Assembly (NCBI GenBank): GCA_965262665.1
Contig: CBDHFR010000004.1
Span: forward strand, 2,852,001 to 2,916,000
Source of the DNA: CBDBND01 sp965262665
GTDB taxonomy: Bacteria > Pseudomonadota > Alphaproteobacteria > Rhodospirillales > Rhodospirillaceae
Direction of reading: 5' to 3'
Length of the DNA: 64,000 nucleotides
The notes under the pieces are model-generated. The model had not been told where the DNA came from, made no database searches, and saw nothing but the letters and a program-made list of their open reading frames with translations. Each line of letters starts with the position of its first letter. Positions within the stretch are counted from its first letter, which is position 1. The translations under genes and the position numbers were made by a program. Below are positions 1-8,370 of the stretch, piece after piece.

Positions 1-2
1 CC

Positions 3-356
3 GAGTCCGCGGCTGAACTCGACTGTGCCCGCCTGCTGTTTGATAAAATCACCGACCACTTGCACAGCGCAGGTTTGGAACGGAGAGTGCTGAGCGAAGA
101 AGAAAACGCTGAAATCAATCGCGACCGCGTCTATCTGACACGGCTTTGCTACAACGCCACCCAGCGTCTGGTGAGTCAGATGGGTGCGACAGCCATTTTC
201 GATACCAACCCGGTGCAGCGACATTGGCGTGACCTGTCGGTTATGGCGTCACAGATGGGCGTCAACTGGGACATGAACATGGCTGCCTACGGCAAATATT
301 TGCTCGGCTTGCCTTTCGGCAAGCCCAAGTCGGAACACGCTCCTTCGAAAAAGTAA
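3..356 (+). CDS. Flavin-dependent monooxygenase, C-terminal part (acyl-CoA dehydrogenase fold), cut by window edge
   Basis: The reading frame is open from the window start to the stop at 354-356, so only about the last 117 residues are visible. The segment RHWRDLSVMASQMGVNWD followed by YGKYLLGLP matches the C-terminal helical domain of two-component flavin monooxygenases of the HpaB-C2/HsaA/DszC type, which take reduced flavin from a partner reductase and hydroxylate aromatic or steroid substrates. An ordinary acyl-CoA dehydrogenase is less likely, because the R-x-x-x-D-x-x-x-x-x-x-H/Q...NWD...LLG layout is typical of the oxygenases. The internal TTG at 60 is not a credible start. The substrate cannot be told. 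No partner reductase is visible downstream; the next genes are on the other strand. Confidence 0.6.
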   Translation, partial: ESAAELDCARLLFDKITDHLHSAGLERRVLSEEENAEINRDRVYLTRLCYNATQRLVSQMGATAIFDTNPVQRHWRDLSVMASQMGVNWDMNMAAYGKYLLGLPFGKPKSEHAPSKK

Positions 357-369
357 GACGTGAGGCAGG

Positions 370-1200
370 CTAAGGTGCCGTCGGTGATGGCTTGATGTCG
401 ATGGTGGCCCGGCCGCGCAGCTCGGTCATGACATCTTGCACGGCGTCATCGGCCAATTCATCGCGTAGCTGCGCCCGTATTTCATCTAAAGTGGGCAACG
501 GTTTCTGCCTACGATCTTCGACCAAAATGACATGCCAGCCGAAGTCAGTTTGCACGGGCGAAGGGGAAATCTGACCCGGCTCTAAGGCGAAGGCGGCTTC
601 GGCAAATTCAGGCACCATGGTTCCGGCGATAAACCAGCCAAGATCGCTGCCTTGGGGGCCCGACTGTCCGGTCGACCGCTCCTGAGCGAGCGCGGCAAAA
701 TCGGCGCCATCATTGAGATCGGTTAACAATGCTTCCGCGTCGTCTTGAGTTTCCACAAGAATGTGGCGAGTCTTGACCTCATCTTCTTGAACGGCGGTCT
801 CCATACGCTTGCTGTAGGCCTCTTGAATCCGCTCAGGTGTGACGCGATCGGTAATCTCATCCCTTAAAAAGGCCTGGCAAATCAGTTCAATTTCCAGCCG
901 GGCAAGCTGCTCCTTCACTTGGGGATCATTTTCCAATCCCCGCCCGCGAGCCGCGTCCATGATGAGCTTTTGATCGATATAGAAATTGAGGAGTTGGGGC
1001 AAAACCTGCGCGATGTCCAGATCTGTCGCAGAGGGGATGGTTTGTTGAAAAGCTGCGATTTCACCCCAGGTAACGGCCTCACCATTCAGTTCGGCGACCA
1101 CCGTATCCGCCGTCTGTGCCTGAGCGGCAAACGGAAAAGCAAAACCAGCAAGAACCGTGGCAACAACTAGAAAATAAGAATGTCTCATAATCACGGTCAT
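370..1200 (-). CDS. Periplasmic parvulin-type peptidyl-prolyl isomerase (PpiC/SurA-like)
   Basis: A 276-residue protein. Residues 1-29 form a signal peptide (basic start, hydrophobic core, cut near AQAQ). An N-terminal helical chaperone-like region follows (about 35-130) and then a rotamase domain (about 140-240) containing TRHILV, GADFAALAQERS, GSDLGWF and FGWHVILVEDR, the standard parvulin blocks. Expected role: cis-trans isomerisation of proline bonds and folding help for exported or outer-membrane proteins. The start at 1198-1200 is favoured because it overlaps the stop of the upstream FKBP gene (ATGA), which suggests translational coupling; a later Met at codon 5 is the alternative. It is the second gene of a two-gene isomerase operon. 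Confidence 0.9.
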   Translation of the reverse strand: MTVIMRHSYFLVVATVLAGFAFPFAAQAQTADTVVAELNGEAVTWGEIAAFQQTIPSATDLDIAQVLPQLLNFYIDQKLIMDAARGRGLENDPQVKEQLARLEIELICQAFLRDEITDRVTPERIQEAYSKRMETAVQEDEVKTRHILVETQDDAEALLTDLNDGADFAALAQERSTGQSGPQGSDLGWFIAGTMVPEFAEAAFALEPGQISPSPVQTDFGWHVILVEDRRQKPLPTLDEIRAQLRDELADDAVQDVMTELRGRATIDIKPSPTAP

Positions 1201-1625
1201 TCAATCCCAACAACTTCCAAGGCAAAAGTAAGATCCTGCCCGGCGAGGGGATGATTAGCGTCTATGGTGACTTCTTCTTCCTCGATGGCAACGACCATCA
1301 CCGGCATAGGCTCGCCCTTGTGGTTCATCAGTTCATACATCTGCCCCACTTCGACGGCTGTCCCATCTGAAAACATGCCGCGTTCTAGCACTTGCACCAG
1401 GTCGGGCCGGCGTTCGCCATAGGCGTCGTCCGCGGTGACCGTGAAGGATTTCTCGTTGCCGACCGTCATGCCAACCAAAGCGGCTTCAAAACCGGGAATG
1501 AGCAACCCTTCGCCGAGCTTGGCTTCCATGGGATCTGAGCCGACGGAGGAATCAAATGTAGACCCGTCGGACAAAGTGCCTGTGTAATGAAAACTTACCA
1601 TATCGCCTGATTTCACTGCGCTCAT
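1197..1625 (-). CDS. FKBP-type peptidyl-prolyl isomerase, SlyD-like
   Basis: 142 residues without a signal peptide. The N-terminal FKBP strand VSFHYTGTLSDGSTFDSS, then LIPGFEAALVGM and DAYGERRPDLVQ, and a central insert with MYELMNHKGEPMPVMVVAI before NHPLAGQDLTFALEVVGI, give the SlyD architecture (FKBP domain split by an insert-in-flap chaperone domain). It lacks the His/Cys-rich metal tail of E. coli SlyD. Predicted cytoplasmic folding helper. It lies first in an operon with the periplasmic parvulin, whose start overlaps its stop by 4 bases, so the pair may serve folding in two compartments. Confidence 0.9.
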   Translation of the reverse strand: MSAVKSGDMVSFHYTGTLSDGSTFDSSVGSDPMEAKLGEGLLIPGFEAALVGMTVGNEKSFTVTADDAYGERRPDLVQVLERGMFSDGTAVEVGQMYELMNHKGEPMPVMVVAIEEEEVTIDANHPLAGQDLTFALEVVGIE

Positions 1626-1780
1626 GGTGCGCCTTTTTGTGCCGGAGGAGTGTCCAGAACTATGGTTTTTGTCTTAGAGCGAGATATGGGGAGAGGGCGT
1701 CGCGCCTCGACTCGCGCACCGGCAGCATAATGGCGGCGGTTTAGAGAGACAAGCGTAGCGATGAGTGCGGCTGATTCGTC

Positions 1781-2311
1781 TCAGCTATCAGGTAGGCCGG
1801 CGCCGATGTCCATCCATTCCCAGGATGTAATCCTATCGACAACACCTTGCCGGTCGTTGTGAGCAATGGGTTCGCTAAAGACCATGAAGTTAACCACGCA
1901 CTGGGAATGGCCGTCATCGGTGGCCAGGGGCAACGTCACGCCGGAGCCATGATTCTCGAGACCTTTGACGGTGGTCACTTTACGATTGGACTTCCAACCG
2001 CACGGTTGATTGATGACATGCTGAATGCTGTCCATGAGCAGAGGCTGGATCACCGGCGCATAGACTTCGAGCGGGTTGATTCCGGACAAGTCCTTGCCGA
2101 AGGCATTGACCCGACCGGTGCCGTAAAGTTTCAACGTCCAGTCGTCACGGCTATAAATATCGACCAGGGCCACATGAGGCTGCAGTTTGGGTTCCGCTTT
2201 GTCTAAAAAAGTACGGACGTGGGGCATCAAAGCGCCGCTGTCGCGTGGTAATCCAGCCCAATGGTCGCAGAACGTATCCACCAACTGAAATGGATTGTTG
2301 ACCACAGTCAT
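1781..2311 (-). CDS. PAS_5-type domain protein
   Basis: 176 residues with no signal peptide or membrane segment. The pattern fits the PAS_5 family: an N-terminal region naming the person-like block MPHVRTFL, then ALVDIY..DDWTLKLYGTGRVNAFGKDLSGINPLEVYAP, then a block of strands ending SWEWMDIGAG. Members are small stand-alone proteins, mostly from alphaproteobacteria, whose ligand and role are not established. A second member of the same kind lies at 10398-10871. The gene is divergent from the GST at 2454, with about 140 bases between them. It could instead be called hypothetical; the family call rests on pattern only. Confidence 0.6.
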   Translation of the reverse strand: MTVVNNPFQLVDTFCDHWAGLPRDSGALMPHVRTFLDKAEPKLQPHVALVDIYSRDDWTLKLYGTGRVNAFGKDLSGINPLEVYAPVIQPLLMDSIQHVINQPCGWKSNRKVTTVKGLENHGSGVTLPLATDDGHSQCVVNFMVFSEPIAHNDRQGVVDRITSWEWMDIGAGLPDS

Positions 2312-2453
2312 GTCCTATCCCTATCCCTGCCTGAACTATACCATGCAGGCGCATGGCGCCAACGAAACAACCCTGAGACGACGAAACCAAGCAGGATTCT
2401 CTTAAAAAGACGTCAACCGATCACCCGGACGAATACGTAGCGGCTATAAACAA

Positions 2454-3176
2454 ATGACCATCAATCTCTACGATCTTGCCGGCGCGGAAGACCGGCGCTT
2501 TTCCTCTAACTGCTGGCGCAGCCAATTTGCTTTGGCCCACAAGGGCTTAGCTTATGAGACAGTACCAACGAAATTCACCGAGATCCCGGCCATTTGCGGC
2601 GGCGCCCACAAGACCATCCCAGTGATCGAGGACGGCGACACCCAGGTCTGTGACAGCTGGGTCATCGCCAACTATTTGGAAGACACCTATCGCGATTCGC
2701 CGTCGCTGTTTGGTGACGGCCACGGCGACGGACAGGGAGGCGGGGCGGCCCGGAGTTTCAGCCAGTTCCTGCAGCACTGGGGTATGCGCAATATGAGTTT
2801 CCCCCTGTTGCACATTATTCTGGTGGACATCCACGACCGGCTCGACCCAGCCGACCGGGCGTATTTCCGCGAGAGCCGGGAAAAGCGCTTCGGTCAACCA
2901 CTAGAGGAGTTGGTGGCCAACCGCGAGGAAACCCTGATCGAGTTTCGCAAGGGCTTGAATCCCTTGCGGGCCTGTCTGGTGGACCGGGATTATCTCTCAG
3001 GCAACGCACCGCTCTATCCCGACTACATGGTTACGGCGGCGCTATTGTGGCCGCGCATGATGTCTCCGCTGCAGTTTTTTGAAGACGATGATCCTCTGAT
3101 GCCGTGGTTCGAACGCATGCTCGATCTGTTCGACGGCCTCGCCCGCAACACACACAAGGAATGGGTGGCAGTTTAG
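2454..3176 (+). CDS. Glutathione S-transferase family protein (beta-etherase-like)
   Basis: 240 residues. The N-terminal thioredoxin-like domain has RFSSNCWRSQFALAHKGL (catalytic Ser/Cys region about residues 16-30), HKTIPVIED (cis-Pro that contacts glutathione) and DSWVIANYLED (the D/E-S pair that binds the gamma-glutamyl group). The C-terminal helical domain runs from about residue 95. The SSNCWRS spacing recalls LigE/LigF-type beta-etherases and related bacterial GSTs, but the substrate is unknown. Its stop overlaps that of the convergent membrane protein at 3173. Confidence 0.85.
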   Translation: MTINLYDLAGAEDRRFSSNCWRSQFALAHKGLAYETVPTKFTEIPAICGGAHKTIPVIEDGDTQVCDSWVIANYLEDTYRDSPSLFGDGHGDGQGGGAARSFSQFLQHWGMRNMSFPLLHIILVDIHDRLDPADRAYFRESREKRFGQPLEELVANREETLIEFRKGLNPLRACLVDRDYLSGNAPLYPDYMVTAALLWPRMMSPLQFFEDDDPLMPWFERMLDLFDGLARNTHKEWVAV

Positions 3177-3592
3177 AAAGTTAAGATTGCACCTACCGCA
3201 AAACTCACGAATCCAATCCCCGTTCCAATCAGCGGCAGGATGAACCAGTAGCGCCAGGCCAGAAGGACAAAGAGTCCTGACACTATCAGTGGGAGCCAGA
3301 GCAGAACGGTGTTCTCAATAATCACGTCAAAATCGCTGGTCGCCAAAATCAAATAGATCAGGCCGAACACCACCGCGCCCAAACTGTGGCTGAAATTGAA
3401 ACCCAGCCAGGCCCGCCACAGGTTCGTCTTGGGATGAAACTTCAACTGCGTGCTCATCATCGCTTCCCGCACATCGGCATTGCGGGGTGCCAGGCGAAAC
3501 GGCCGGGTTCGTTCAATCCAGGTATACACACCGTGTACAACGCCGAGGAGCAGGAACGGAATCGATCCGGCAATGAAAAAGCCTTGGGACAT
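3173..3592 (-). CDS. Small four-helix membrane protein of unknown function
   Basis: 139 residues with about four hydrophobic stretches (residues about 5-25, 65-85, 93-113 and 117-137). A soluble loop between the first and second helices carries RTRPFRLAPRNADVREAM and the segment NLWRAWLGFNFSHSLGAV, a W-x-G-F-N-x-S-H-S motif found in a family of short uncharacterised membrane proteins. Nothing in the sequence points to a substrate. It is convergent with the GST gene and shares its terminal bases. The neighbours give no clear pathway. Confidence 0.75.
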   Translation of the reverse strand: MSQGFFIAGSIPFLLLGVVHGVYTWIERTRPFRLAPRNADVREAMMSTQLKFHPKTNLWRAWLGFNFSHSLGAVVFGLIYLILATSDFDVIIENTVLLWLPLIVSGLFVLLAWRYWFILPLIGTGIGFVSFAVGAILTF

Positions 3593-3666
3593 CGTCGCAC
3601 TCCCTAGTGGCAGGGCCGGAACAAACCTTGGTGCTTTCCTAGGTCCTTGTCTATGGTGCCGCCGCC

Positions 3667-4137
3667 ATGCCGACCAAAGACACGATTATGATCCGCCCTG
3701 CGCGTCTGACCGACCTTCATGCCATGAACCGGGTCAAGACCGGCGCGGCGCTGGATATGATCGGTCCGCACTCGCGTCTTGTCCGGGCCGGACACCGGCG
3801 CAATCCGAAACTGTCGTTCCGCTCGCCCGCATACTGGCGTGGTGCAATTGTCGCAGAGGTGGACAGGCGCGTCGTCGGTGTCGCGCAAGCCCACGGCGCC
3901 AAGCTGTCCGATCTCTGGGTGGAACGGTCCATGCGCTCACGGGGAATTGGCGCGCGACTGGCACAGGCGGCGGAAGATCGAATCCGCAAACAGGGCTACC
4001 GCATGGCCCACCTCTTTACTGCCACCATTAACGAGCAGGGCCGGGTGTTTTACGAGCGCAACGGGTGGCGGCTGTCCTATTTCATGCATCACAGGGTTTG
4101 CCATTTCCGCCGATGCGTGTATGTCAAACGCCTCTGA
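3667..4137 (+). CDS. GNAT family N-acetyltransferase
   Basis: 156 residues. The start IRPARLTDLHAM, the central strand AIVAEVDRRVVGVAQAHG, motif A DLWVERSMRSRGIGARLAQAAEDR (the R-x-x-G-I-G acetyl-CoA pyrophosphate loop) and the late GRVFYERNGW block define a complete GNAT fold. The acceptor is not recognisable. The protein ends 12 bases before the start of the FAD monooxygenase, so it may be the first gene of a three-gene operon with the monooxygenase and methyltransferase. Confidence 0.88.
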   Translation: MPTKDTIMIRPARLTDLHAMNRVKTGAALDMIGPHSRLVRAGHRRNPKLSFRSPAYWRGAIVAEVDRRVVGVAQAHGAKLSDLWVERSMRSRGIGARLAQAAEDRIRKQGYRMAHLFTATINEQGRVFYERNGWRLSYFMHHRVCHFRRCVYVKRL

Positions 4138-4149
4138 GATGAGGTATTC

Positions 4150-5376
4150 ATGACGGCACAAACACTAACGCTGGATATTCTCATTGCCGGTGCGGGCATC
4201 GCCGGCGCCACCATTGCCGCCGGTTTGCGCAGGCGCGGCTATTCGGTGGTGCAGGTGGAAGCCTCCAACCAGCCGTTGGATACCGCCCGTGGCGATCACC
4301 TTGGCCCTCGCGTGGTCGAAACCCTCGCCGACTGGAATTTACTGGATGCGTTTTTCTCTGCCGGTGCAGAGAAACGTCTCGGTGCCAAATGGGTCACGCC
4401 CGATGGCGAAATCATTTTCCATTCGGCTATGGACGACCTGCCGCTGCCCCATCCGTACTACATCGTCCTCAATCACGACCTGATTGCCACCACACCGTTA
4501 GAGGTGGCGCGCAGCGATCCTGACTATGAATACACGTTACTTCAGCCCGTTGCTGCCAAGAACTATGAAACCAGCCGCAAGGCCGGCGGCGGCATATCGG
4601 CGTTGCACGTGACCACGCCTGAGGGTCAAGACCTCATCATCAAGCCGCACATGACCATCGCTTGTGACGGGCGCACCTCCCGCGTGCGTGCCGCGTGCGA
4701 CTTCAAGATCGTCAAGAGCTACGATTACGAGCGTCTCTTTGTGGTGCTGTTCGGCCCCCGGGGTGAACTCCAAGATCCGCGCAATGAAATCACCTCTTAT
4801 TTGTCACCCAACGGTGGGGTCAGCCGGATTCCGCGGATGAATGGGCAATGGAAAATCGGTATGGCCATCGACAAAGAGGACGTGCCCAAGTGGAAAGCAT
4901 CTGACCAGGCCGAACGTCAGCGCCTCCTGGCCGAACGCTCACCGGCCTTGCAGGTGATGGAAACGGAGGTGGCCGGCTTTTATCCGGTCATCCGACGCGA
5001 GACCGACCGCTGGGTCCAAGGCACCACGGTTCTGGTCGGCGATGCCTGCCACACCGTTCATCCCGCGCGCGGGCAAGGCATGAACTTCGGCATCCGCAGT
5101 GCCGCCAAGCTGTTCACCTACTTGCCGGACCCAAAAGACATGGGCCGAGCCGATGTGGTTGCGGCGCAGCTTGCCGCCTATGAGGAAACCGTCAAACCGC
5201 TGACGGACAAGCAACTGGACGATAACCATGAACGCGGTCTTCTCATGGATTGCAGAGGTGCGGAGCGAATGGAAGCCGAAATCCCGGAACTTCTGGCCAT
5301 CGCCCAAGACCCCGATGCTCACTTCCGCTACCGCATGACCATGGCCGGTTATGCGGACCGGCTTGAAGCTGCTTGA
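4150..5376 (+). CDS. FAD-dependent monooxygenase (PHBH/UbiH fold)
   Basis: 408 residues. The N-terminal Rossmann motif IAGAGIAGATIAAGLRRRG ends in an acidic residue (VVQVEAS), a DG fingerprint is seen as ACDGRTSRVR (about residues 173-182), and the GD motif that binds the FAD ribityl chain is VLVGDACHTVHPARGQGMN (about residues 294-312). These three define group A flavoprotein hydroxylases. Expected reaction: NAD(P)H and oxygen-dependent hydroxylation of an aromatic or similar ring. The substrate is not evident. It lies between the GNAT gene and a methyltransferase (27 bases), which suggests a small tailoring or degradation operon. Confidence 0.88.
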   Translation: MTAQTLTLDILIAGAGIAGATIAAGLRRRGYSVVQVEASNQPLDTARGDHLGPRVVETLADWNLLDAFFSAGAEKRLGAKWVTPDGEIIFHSAMDDLPLPHPYYIVLNHDLIATTPLEVARSDPDYEYTLLQPVAAKNYETSRKAGGGISALHVTTPEGQDLIIKPHMTIACDGRTSRVRAACDFKIVKSYDYERLFVVLFGPRGELQDPRNEITSYLSPNGGVSRIPRMNGQWKIGMAIDKEDVPKWKASDQAERQRLLAERSPALQVMETEVAGFYPVIRRETDRWVQGTTVLVGDACHTVHPARGQGMNFGIRSAAKLFTYLPDPKDMGRADVVAAQLAAYEETVKPLTDKQLDDNHERGLLMDCRGAERMEAEIPELLAIAQDPDAHFRYRMTMAGYADRLEAA

Positions 5377-5403
5377 GCGAGTCTATTCCGTCTAGAGTTA
5401 CTC

Positions 5404-6099
5404 ATGCCCCGCGCTATTGATCTTGCCGTTCATCTCAATGAAGAGACTTCAGTCAAGTACGACGGTTTTGTGCGCAAACTTGTGCCCGACTATGAGCGCA
5501 TTCATGAACTGGCGGTGGCGCAACTGGGTGTGGCGCTCGATAACAACACGCGCATTCTTGTGGTTGGCGCGGGTACCTGCACGGAAGTGCTGCGTTTAGC
5601 TGACTTTGAACCGGAGTGGTCCTTCACCGCCGTTGAACCCTCCGCGCCCATGGTCGAACAGGCAAAAGCGCACGTCGATGCAGCCGGGCTCAATGGTGCC
5701 GTCACCTTTCACTCCAGCACACTAGATAGTTTGGACGATCAAGGGCCGTTCGATGGTGCCACCGCCATCCTGATGATGCAGTTTCTTCCCGCTGATGCCA
5801 AAGCGAACTTGTTCGAAGACATCGGTCGGCGGCTCAAGCCCGGTGCACCTTTTGTGCTGTGTCACCCCATCGGTGATCCGGCATCTGATGAACACGTCAT
5901 GCACATGGCGTCCTGGCGCGAACACATTGAACGCGCAATGCCGGAACGGGCCGATGAAATCTATGCCAATGTGGAAGACACCTTACACTTCATTTCCGAA
6001 GACGCGCAGGCGGAGATGATGAGCAAGTCCGGGTTTCACGCACCGGTTCGGTTCCACACCCGCAATGTGTTCGGGGCGTGGATCGCGATAAAGGCTTGA
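5404..6099 (+). CDS. Class I SAM-dependent methyltransferase
   Basis: 231 residues. Motif I ILVVGAGTCTEVLRLA (about residues 53-68) ends a first strand, an acidic residue closes strand 2 (FTAVEPSAPMVEQA), and motif IV/V regions follow (DGATAILMMQFLPADAK; RRLKPGAPFVLCHPI). This is a typical small-molecule methyltransferase core. No regiochemistry or acceptor can be inferred. Co-oriented and close to the upstream monooxygenase, it may methylate a hydroxylated product of that enzyme; that link is inference from position only. Confidence 0.88.
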   Translation: MPRAIDLAVHLNEETSVKYDGFVRKLVPDYERIHELAVAQLGVALDNNTRILVVGAGTCTEVLRLADFEPEWSFTAVEPSAPMVEQAKAHVDAAGLNGAVTFHSSTLDSLDDQGPFDGATAILMMQFLPADAKANLFEDIGRRLKPGAPFVLCHPIGDPASDEHVMHMASWREHIERAMPERADEIYANVEDTLHFISEDAQAEMMSKSGFHAPVRFHTRNVFGAWIAIKA

Positions 6100-6125
6100 G
6101 CTCGTTTAAACGAAAATTTGACGGC

Positions 6126-6413
6126 CTAGAAATTTACATCCGACATGATGAAGTCTTTGACGTTGGGCAGGAACGTGTTCCTGATCACGTCAACATGATC
6201 ATCGTGTTTTTCATAGGCATCGCGGGCGTCCTGATCGGCAAAGTCACCGATAAGCAGCCACTTGTAGGGGCTGTGTTCGCCGATGGGCACGATGTTTTCT
6301 TCGATCAGCATGGACTCAACGGTTGGCAGATCGGCTAGACCTTTCATGGCCCCCATTACCGCACCTTCGTCGGCGTCGTCTTTGAGATTGAACAGAACTG
6401 TGTGGCGGTGCAT
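6126..6413 (-). CDS. Dabb family (stress-responsive alpha/beta-barrel) protein
   Basis: 95 residues starting MHRHTVLFNLKDDADEG, with SPYKWLLIGDFADQDARDAYEKHDDHVDVI in the middle and a short C-terminal strand. This is the dimeric ferredoxin-like barrel of the Dabb family: the initial H-x-V-x-F strand, the Y-x-x-H-x-x-H helix and its length all fit. Members range from plant stress proteins to polyketide cyclases; the role here is unknown. It converges on the methyltransferase gene (26 bases between stops). Confidence 0.8.
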   Translation of the reverse strand: MHRHTVLFNLKDDADEGAVMGAMKGLADLPTVESMLIEENIVPIGEHSPYKWLLIGDFADQDARDAYEKHDDHVDVIRNTFLPNVKDFIMSDVNF

Positions 6414-6593
6414 GGGCGTCTCCTGTGAATGGGTTTATATCCGGCGTCGTTCGCGCCCGCCACAAAGCCCTAGGGTGGCCGTCAATCCGGTTCAAGGGCA
6501 GGCGCCTCTTTACGGACCAATTCTGTGGGCAAATTCGCTCTACGACAAAACAGTGACAAATCCTTGGCCTCGAGCTAGCTGACGGGCACCCTA

Positions 6594-7652
6594 GCGCATT
6601 TCCGATTTATTCTGACGCATAGCCGTCAGCAACCAAGAAGTTCCTGCAGTGCTCGTGATTGAAGAGGCCGCAGACGTTACCGGCGGCTTTCCACAGATCA
6701 TCGATGGTGCGGGGTTTTAAGCGCTTCATGTGAGCTTTGAACTTTGAAAATGCGAGCTCGATCGGGTTGAAGTCCGGCGCATAGGGTGGCAGGAACAAAA
6801 GCCATGCGCCCCGCTTTTCAACCGCCCGCCTGGCACCGTCGCGTTTGTCGGCCGGCAGATTGCCGGGGACAACAACAGCGCCTTTTTGAAGGGTCGGGGC
6901 GCGTTGCGTTTTGATGTACTGCTCGAATGCATCACCGTCCATGGCGCCCTCGATCAAATCAGGGCACCCAGGGCGCGGTCAGGCCGTCACCGCGCAATCC
7001 GGCAATGAAGGTCATGGTTTTCCAATGACCATGGGGAATGGCGGCAACCATCCGCTGGCCGCTGGGACAGCGCCCCCGCAGGCGCGCCATTTTGGTATTG
7101 ATACTTGTTTCGTCAAGGAACACGATCCTGCCGACCCGCTCGGGATGGGCCGGGAGCCGGGCCTGACGTTGGCGCCAAACCACGCGTGCTGCCTGCCCAT
7201 CCGCGCGTTCCTGTTCACTGGCGTGGGCGGTTTTTTTAAAGCTGATCTTGCGCGCGCGGAACCAGTCATTAATCGTCGAAGTCGGCGCAATCACTTGGTG
7301 AACTTCGTCCAGACGCTCAGACAGCTCTTGCAGTGTCGGGTCTGGCGTCTCCTTAATCCAGCGCAGGATATCCTCGCCGTCAAGGATCAAGACGGCGCTG
7401 GCGCGACGGCCGTGGTTTGACCGCGACAGTCCCCTCGTCTTCATATCGCCCGCCATCCCGCACCGCCGAGCTTGCGCTCACCTCAAAAAGGGCCGCCGCC
7501 TGACGGCGCGACATGCCCGACGCCACTTTCCTCGCCAAACGAATATGCAGGTCTTCCGATACAGCCACGATGCCCCCGCCAAAGCGGCTATCGAATCAGT
7601 CCGCCAAGACCATGACAACAAAATATTGATTCATTCAACCGCGGAAACGCTC
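6594..7652 (-). mobile_element. IS630-family element, type I, copy A
   Basis: The element is bounded by TA at 6592-6593 and 7653-7654, the usual IS630 target. Its imperfect terminal inverted repeats read GCGTTTCCGCGGTTGAATGA (left, minus strand at about 7647) and GCATTTCCGATTTATTCTGA (right). The same element recurs at 10998-14889 (copy B) and in part at 55434 (chimera), with near-identical sequence including shared lesions. Its left end directly abuts the left end of a type II IS630 at 7655, so the two lie head to head. It sits between the Dabb gene and the truncated flavin oxidoreductase. Confidence 0.85.
6607..7568 (-). pseudogene. IS630 transposase, type I, in three frames, catalytic Asp missing
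   Basis: The reading frame breaks twice. The HTH part (7568-7380; SGMSRRQAAALFEVS) ends at CCT-TGA. The middle (to 6959; IKETPDPTLQELSERL, then FLDETSINTKMARLRG with the first catalytic Asp) ends at CCC-TGA. The last part (6957-6607) has FLPPYAPDFNPIELAFSKFK with the final catalytic Glu. Both breaks would be repaired by a +1 shift at a CCY-TGA site. The second catalytic motif, normally M-D-N-L-x-x-H-K, reads VVPGNLPADK, so the Asp is replaced by Gly and the His by Asp. As written the enzyme should be inactive. Confidence 0.85.
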
Positions 7653-7654
7653 TA

Positions 7655-8370
7655 GCGGTTTGACTGAATTGTGAATCGAAGGGGATTCCCAAGCGTCCCA
7701 CTCCATGATTCTATATCCCGAGGCGGTCACTGGGGGTCTGTCTGCACGGGGGGCCGCGGCGCGTTTTCGTGTCGCGCCATCGACGGCGATCCACTGGCAC
7801 CGGCGCTGGCGCGAGACGGGCTCGATCGAGCCCGACCGCCAGGGCCAACCGCCGGGCTCGAAGCTGGATGCGCATGAGGCCTTTATCCTGGCTCTGGTGG
7901 CGCAGACCAAGGCTATGACGCTGGCCGAGATTGGCGAGAAGCTGGCGGCGTCGCACGGGGTTCGGGTGTGCCCGTCGACGGTCTGGCACTTCTTCGCCAA
8001 GCGCGGGCTGACGCACAAAAAAAGGCCGGCCATGCAGCGGAGCAGCAGCGCCCGGACGTGCTCGCGCGGCGCCGGCTCTGGTTCGAAGGCCAGGCAGGGC
8101 TCGCTCCGGAACGGCTGATCTTCATCGACCAGACCGGCGCGTCGATGAAGATGGCGCGGCTGCGGGGATGGTCGCGCAAAGGCGAACGGTGCCGGGCCGC
8201 CATACCCCATGGCCATTGGAAGACCACCACGTTGACCGCCGGCTTGCGCCTCTCCGGCCTGGCGGCCCCGATGCTCCTCGACGGGCCGATGCATGGGGCT
8301 GCCTTCAAGGCCTATGTGGAACAGGTCCTGGTACCCGAACTCGACCCCGGAGACAGCGTCGTCATGGACA
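7655..8370 (+). mobile_element. IS630-family element, type II, 3'-truncated
   Basis: Begins GCGGTTTGACTGAATTGTG right after the TA that ends copy A. It encodes ARGAAARFRVAPSTAIHWHRRW (HTH), LAEIGEKLAASHGVRVCPST, then after an A7 run a shifted frame with RLIFIDQTGASMKMARLRGW (first catalytic Asp), IPHGHWKTTTLTAGLR and DSVVMD (second catalytic Asp), where it stops matching. Compared with the copy at 14892, 63 bases are missing between two GAGGCG repeats, removing the native start codon. The right half of the element is gone and the frame runs into an oxidoreductase fragment. Confidence 0.8.

Noticed and set aside
919..1170. Plus-strand open frame inside the parvulin gene, and many similar overlapping frames
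   Set aside because: They are antisense or out-of-frame shadows of clearly coding genes with no features of their own.
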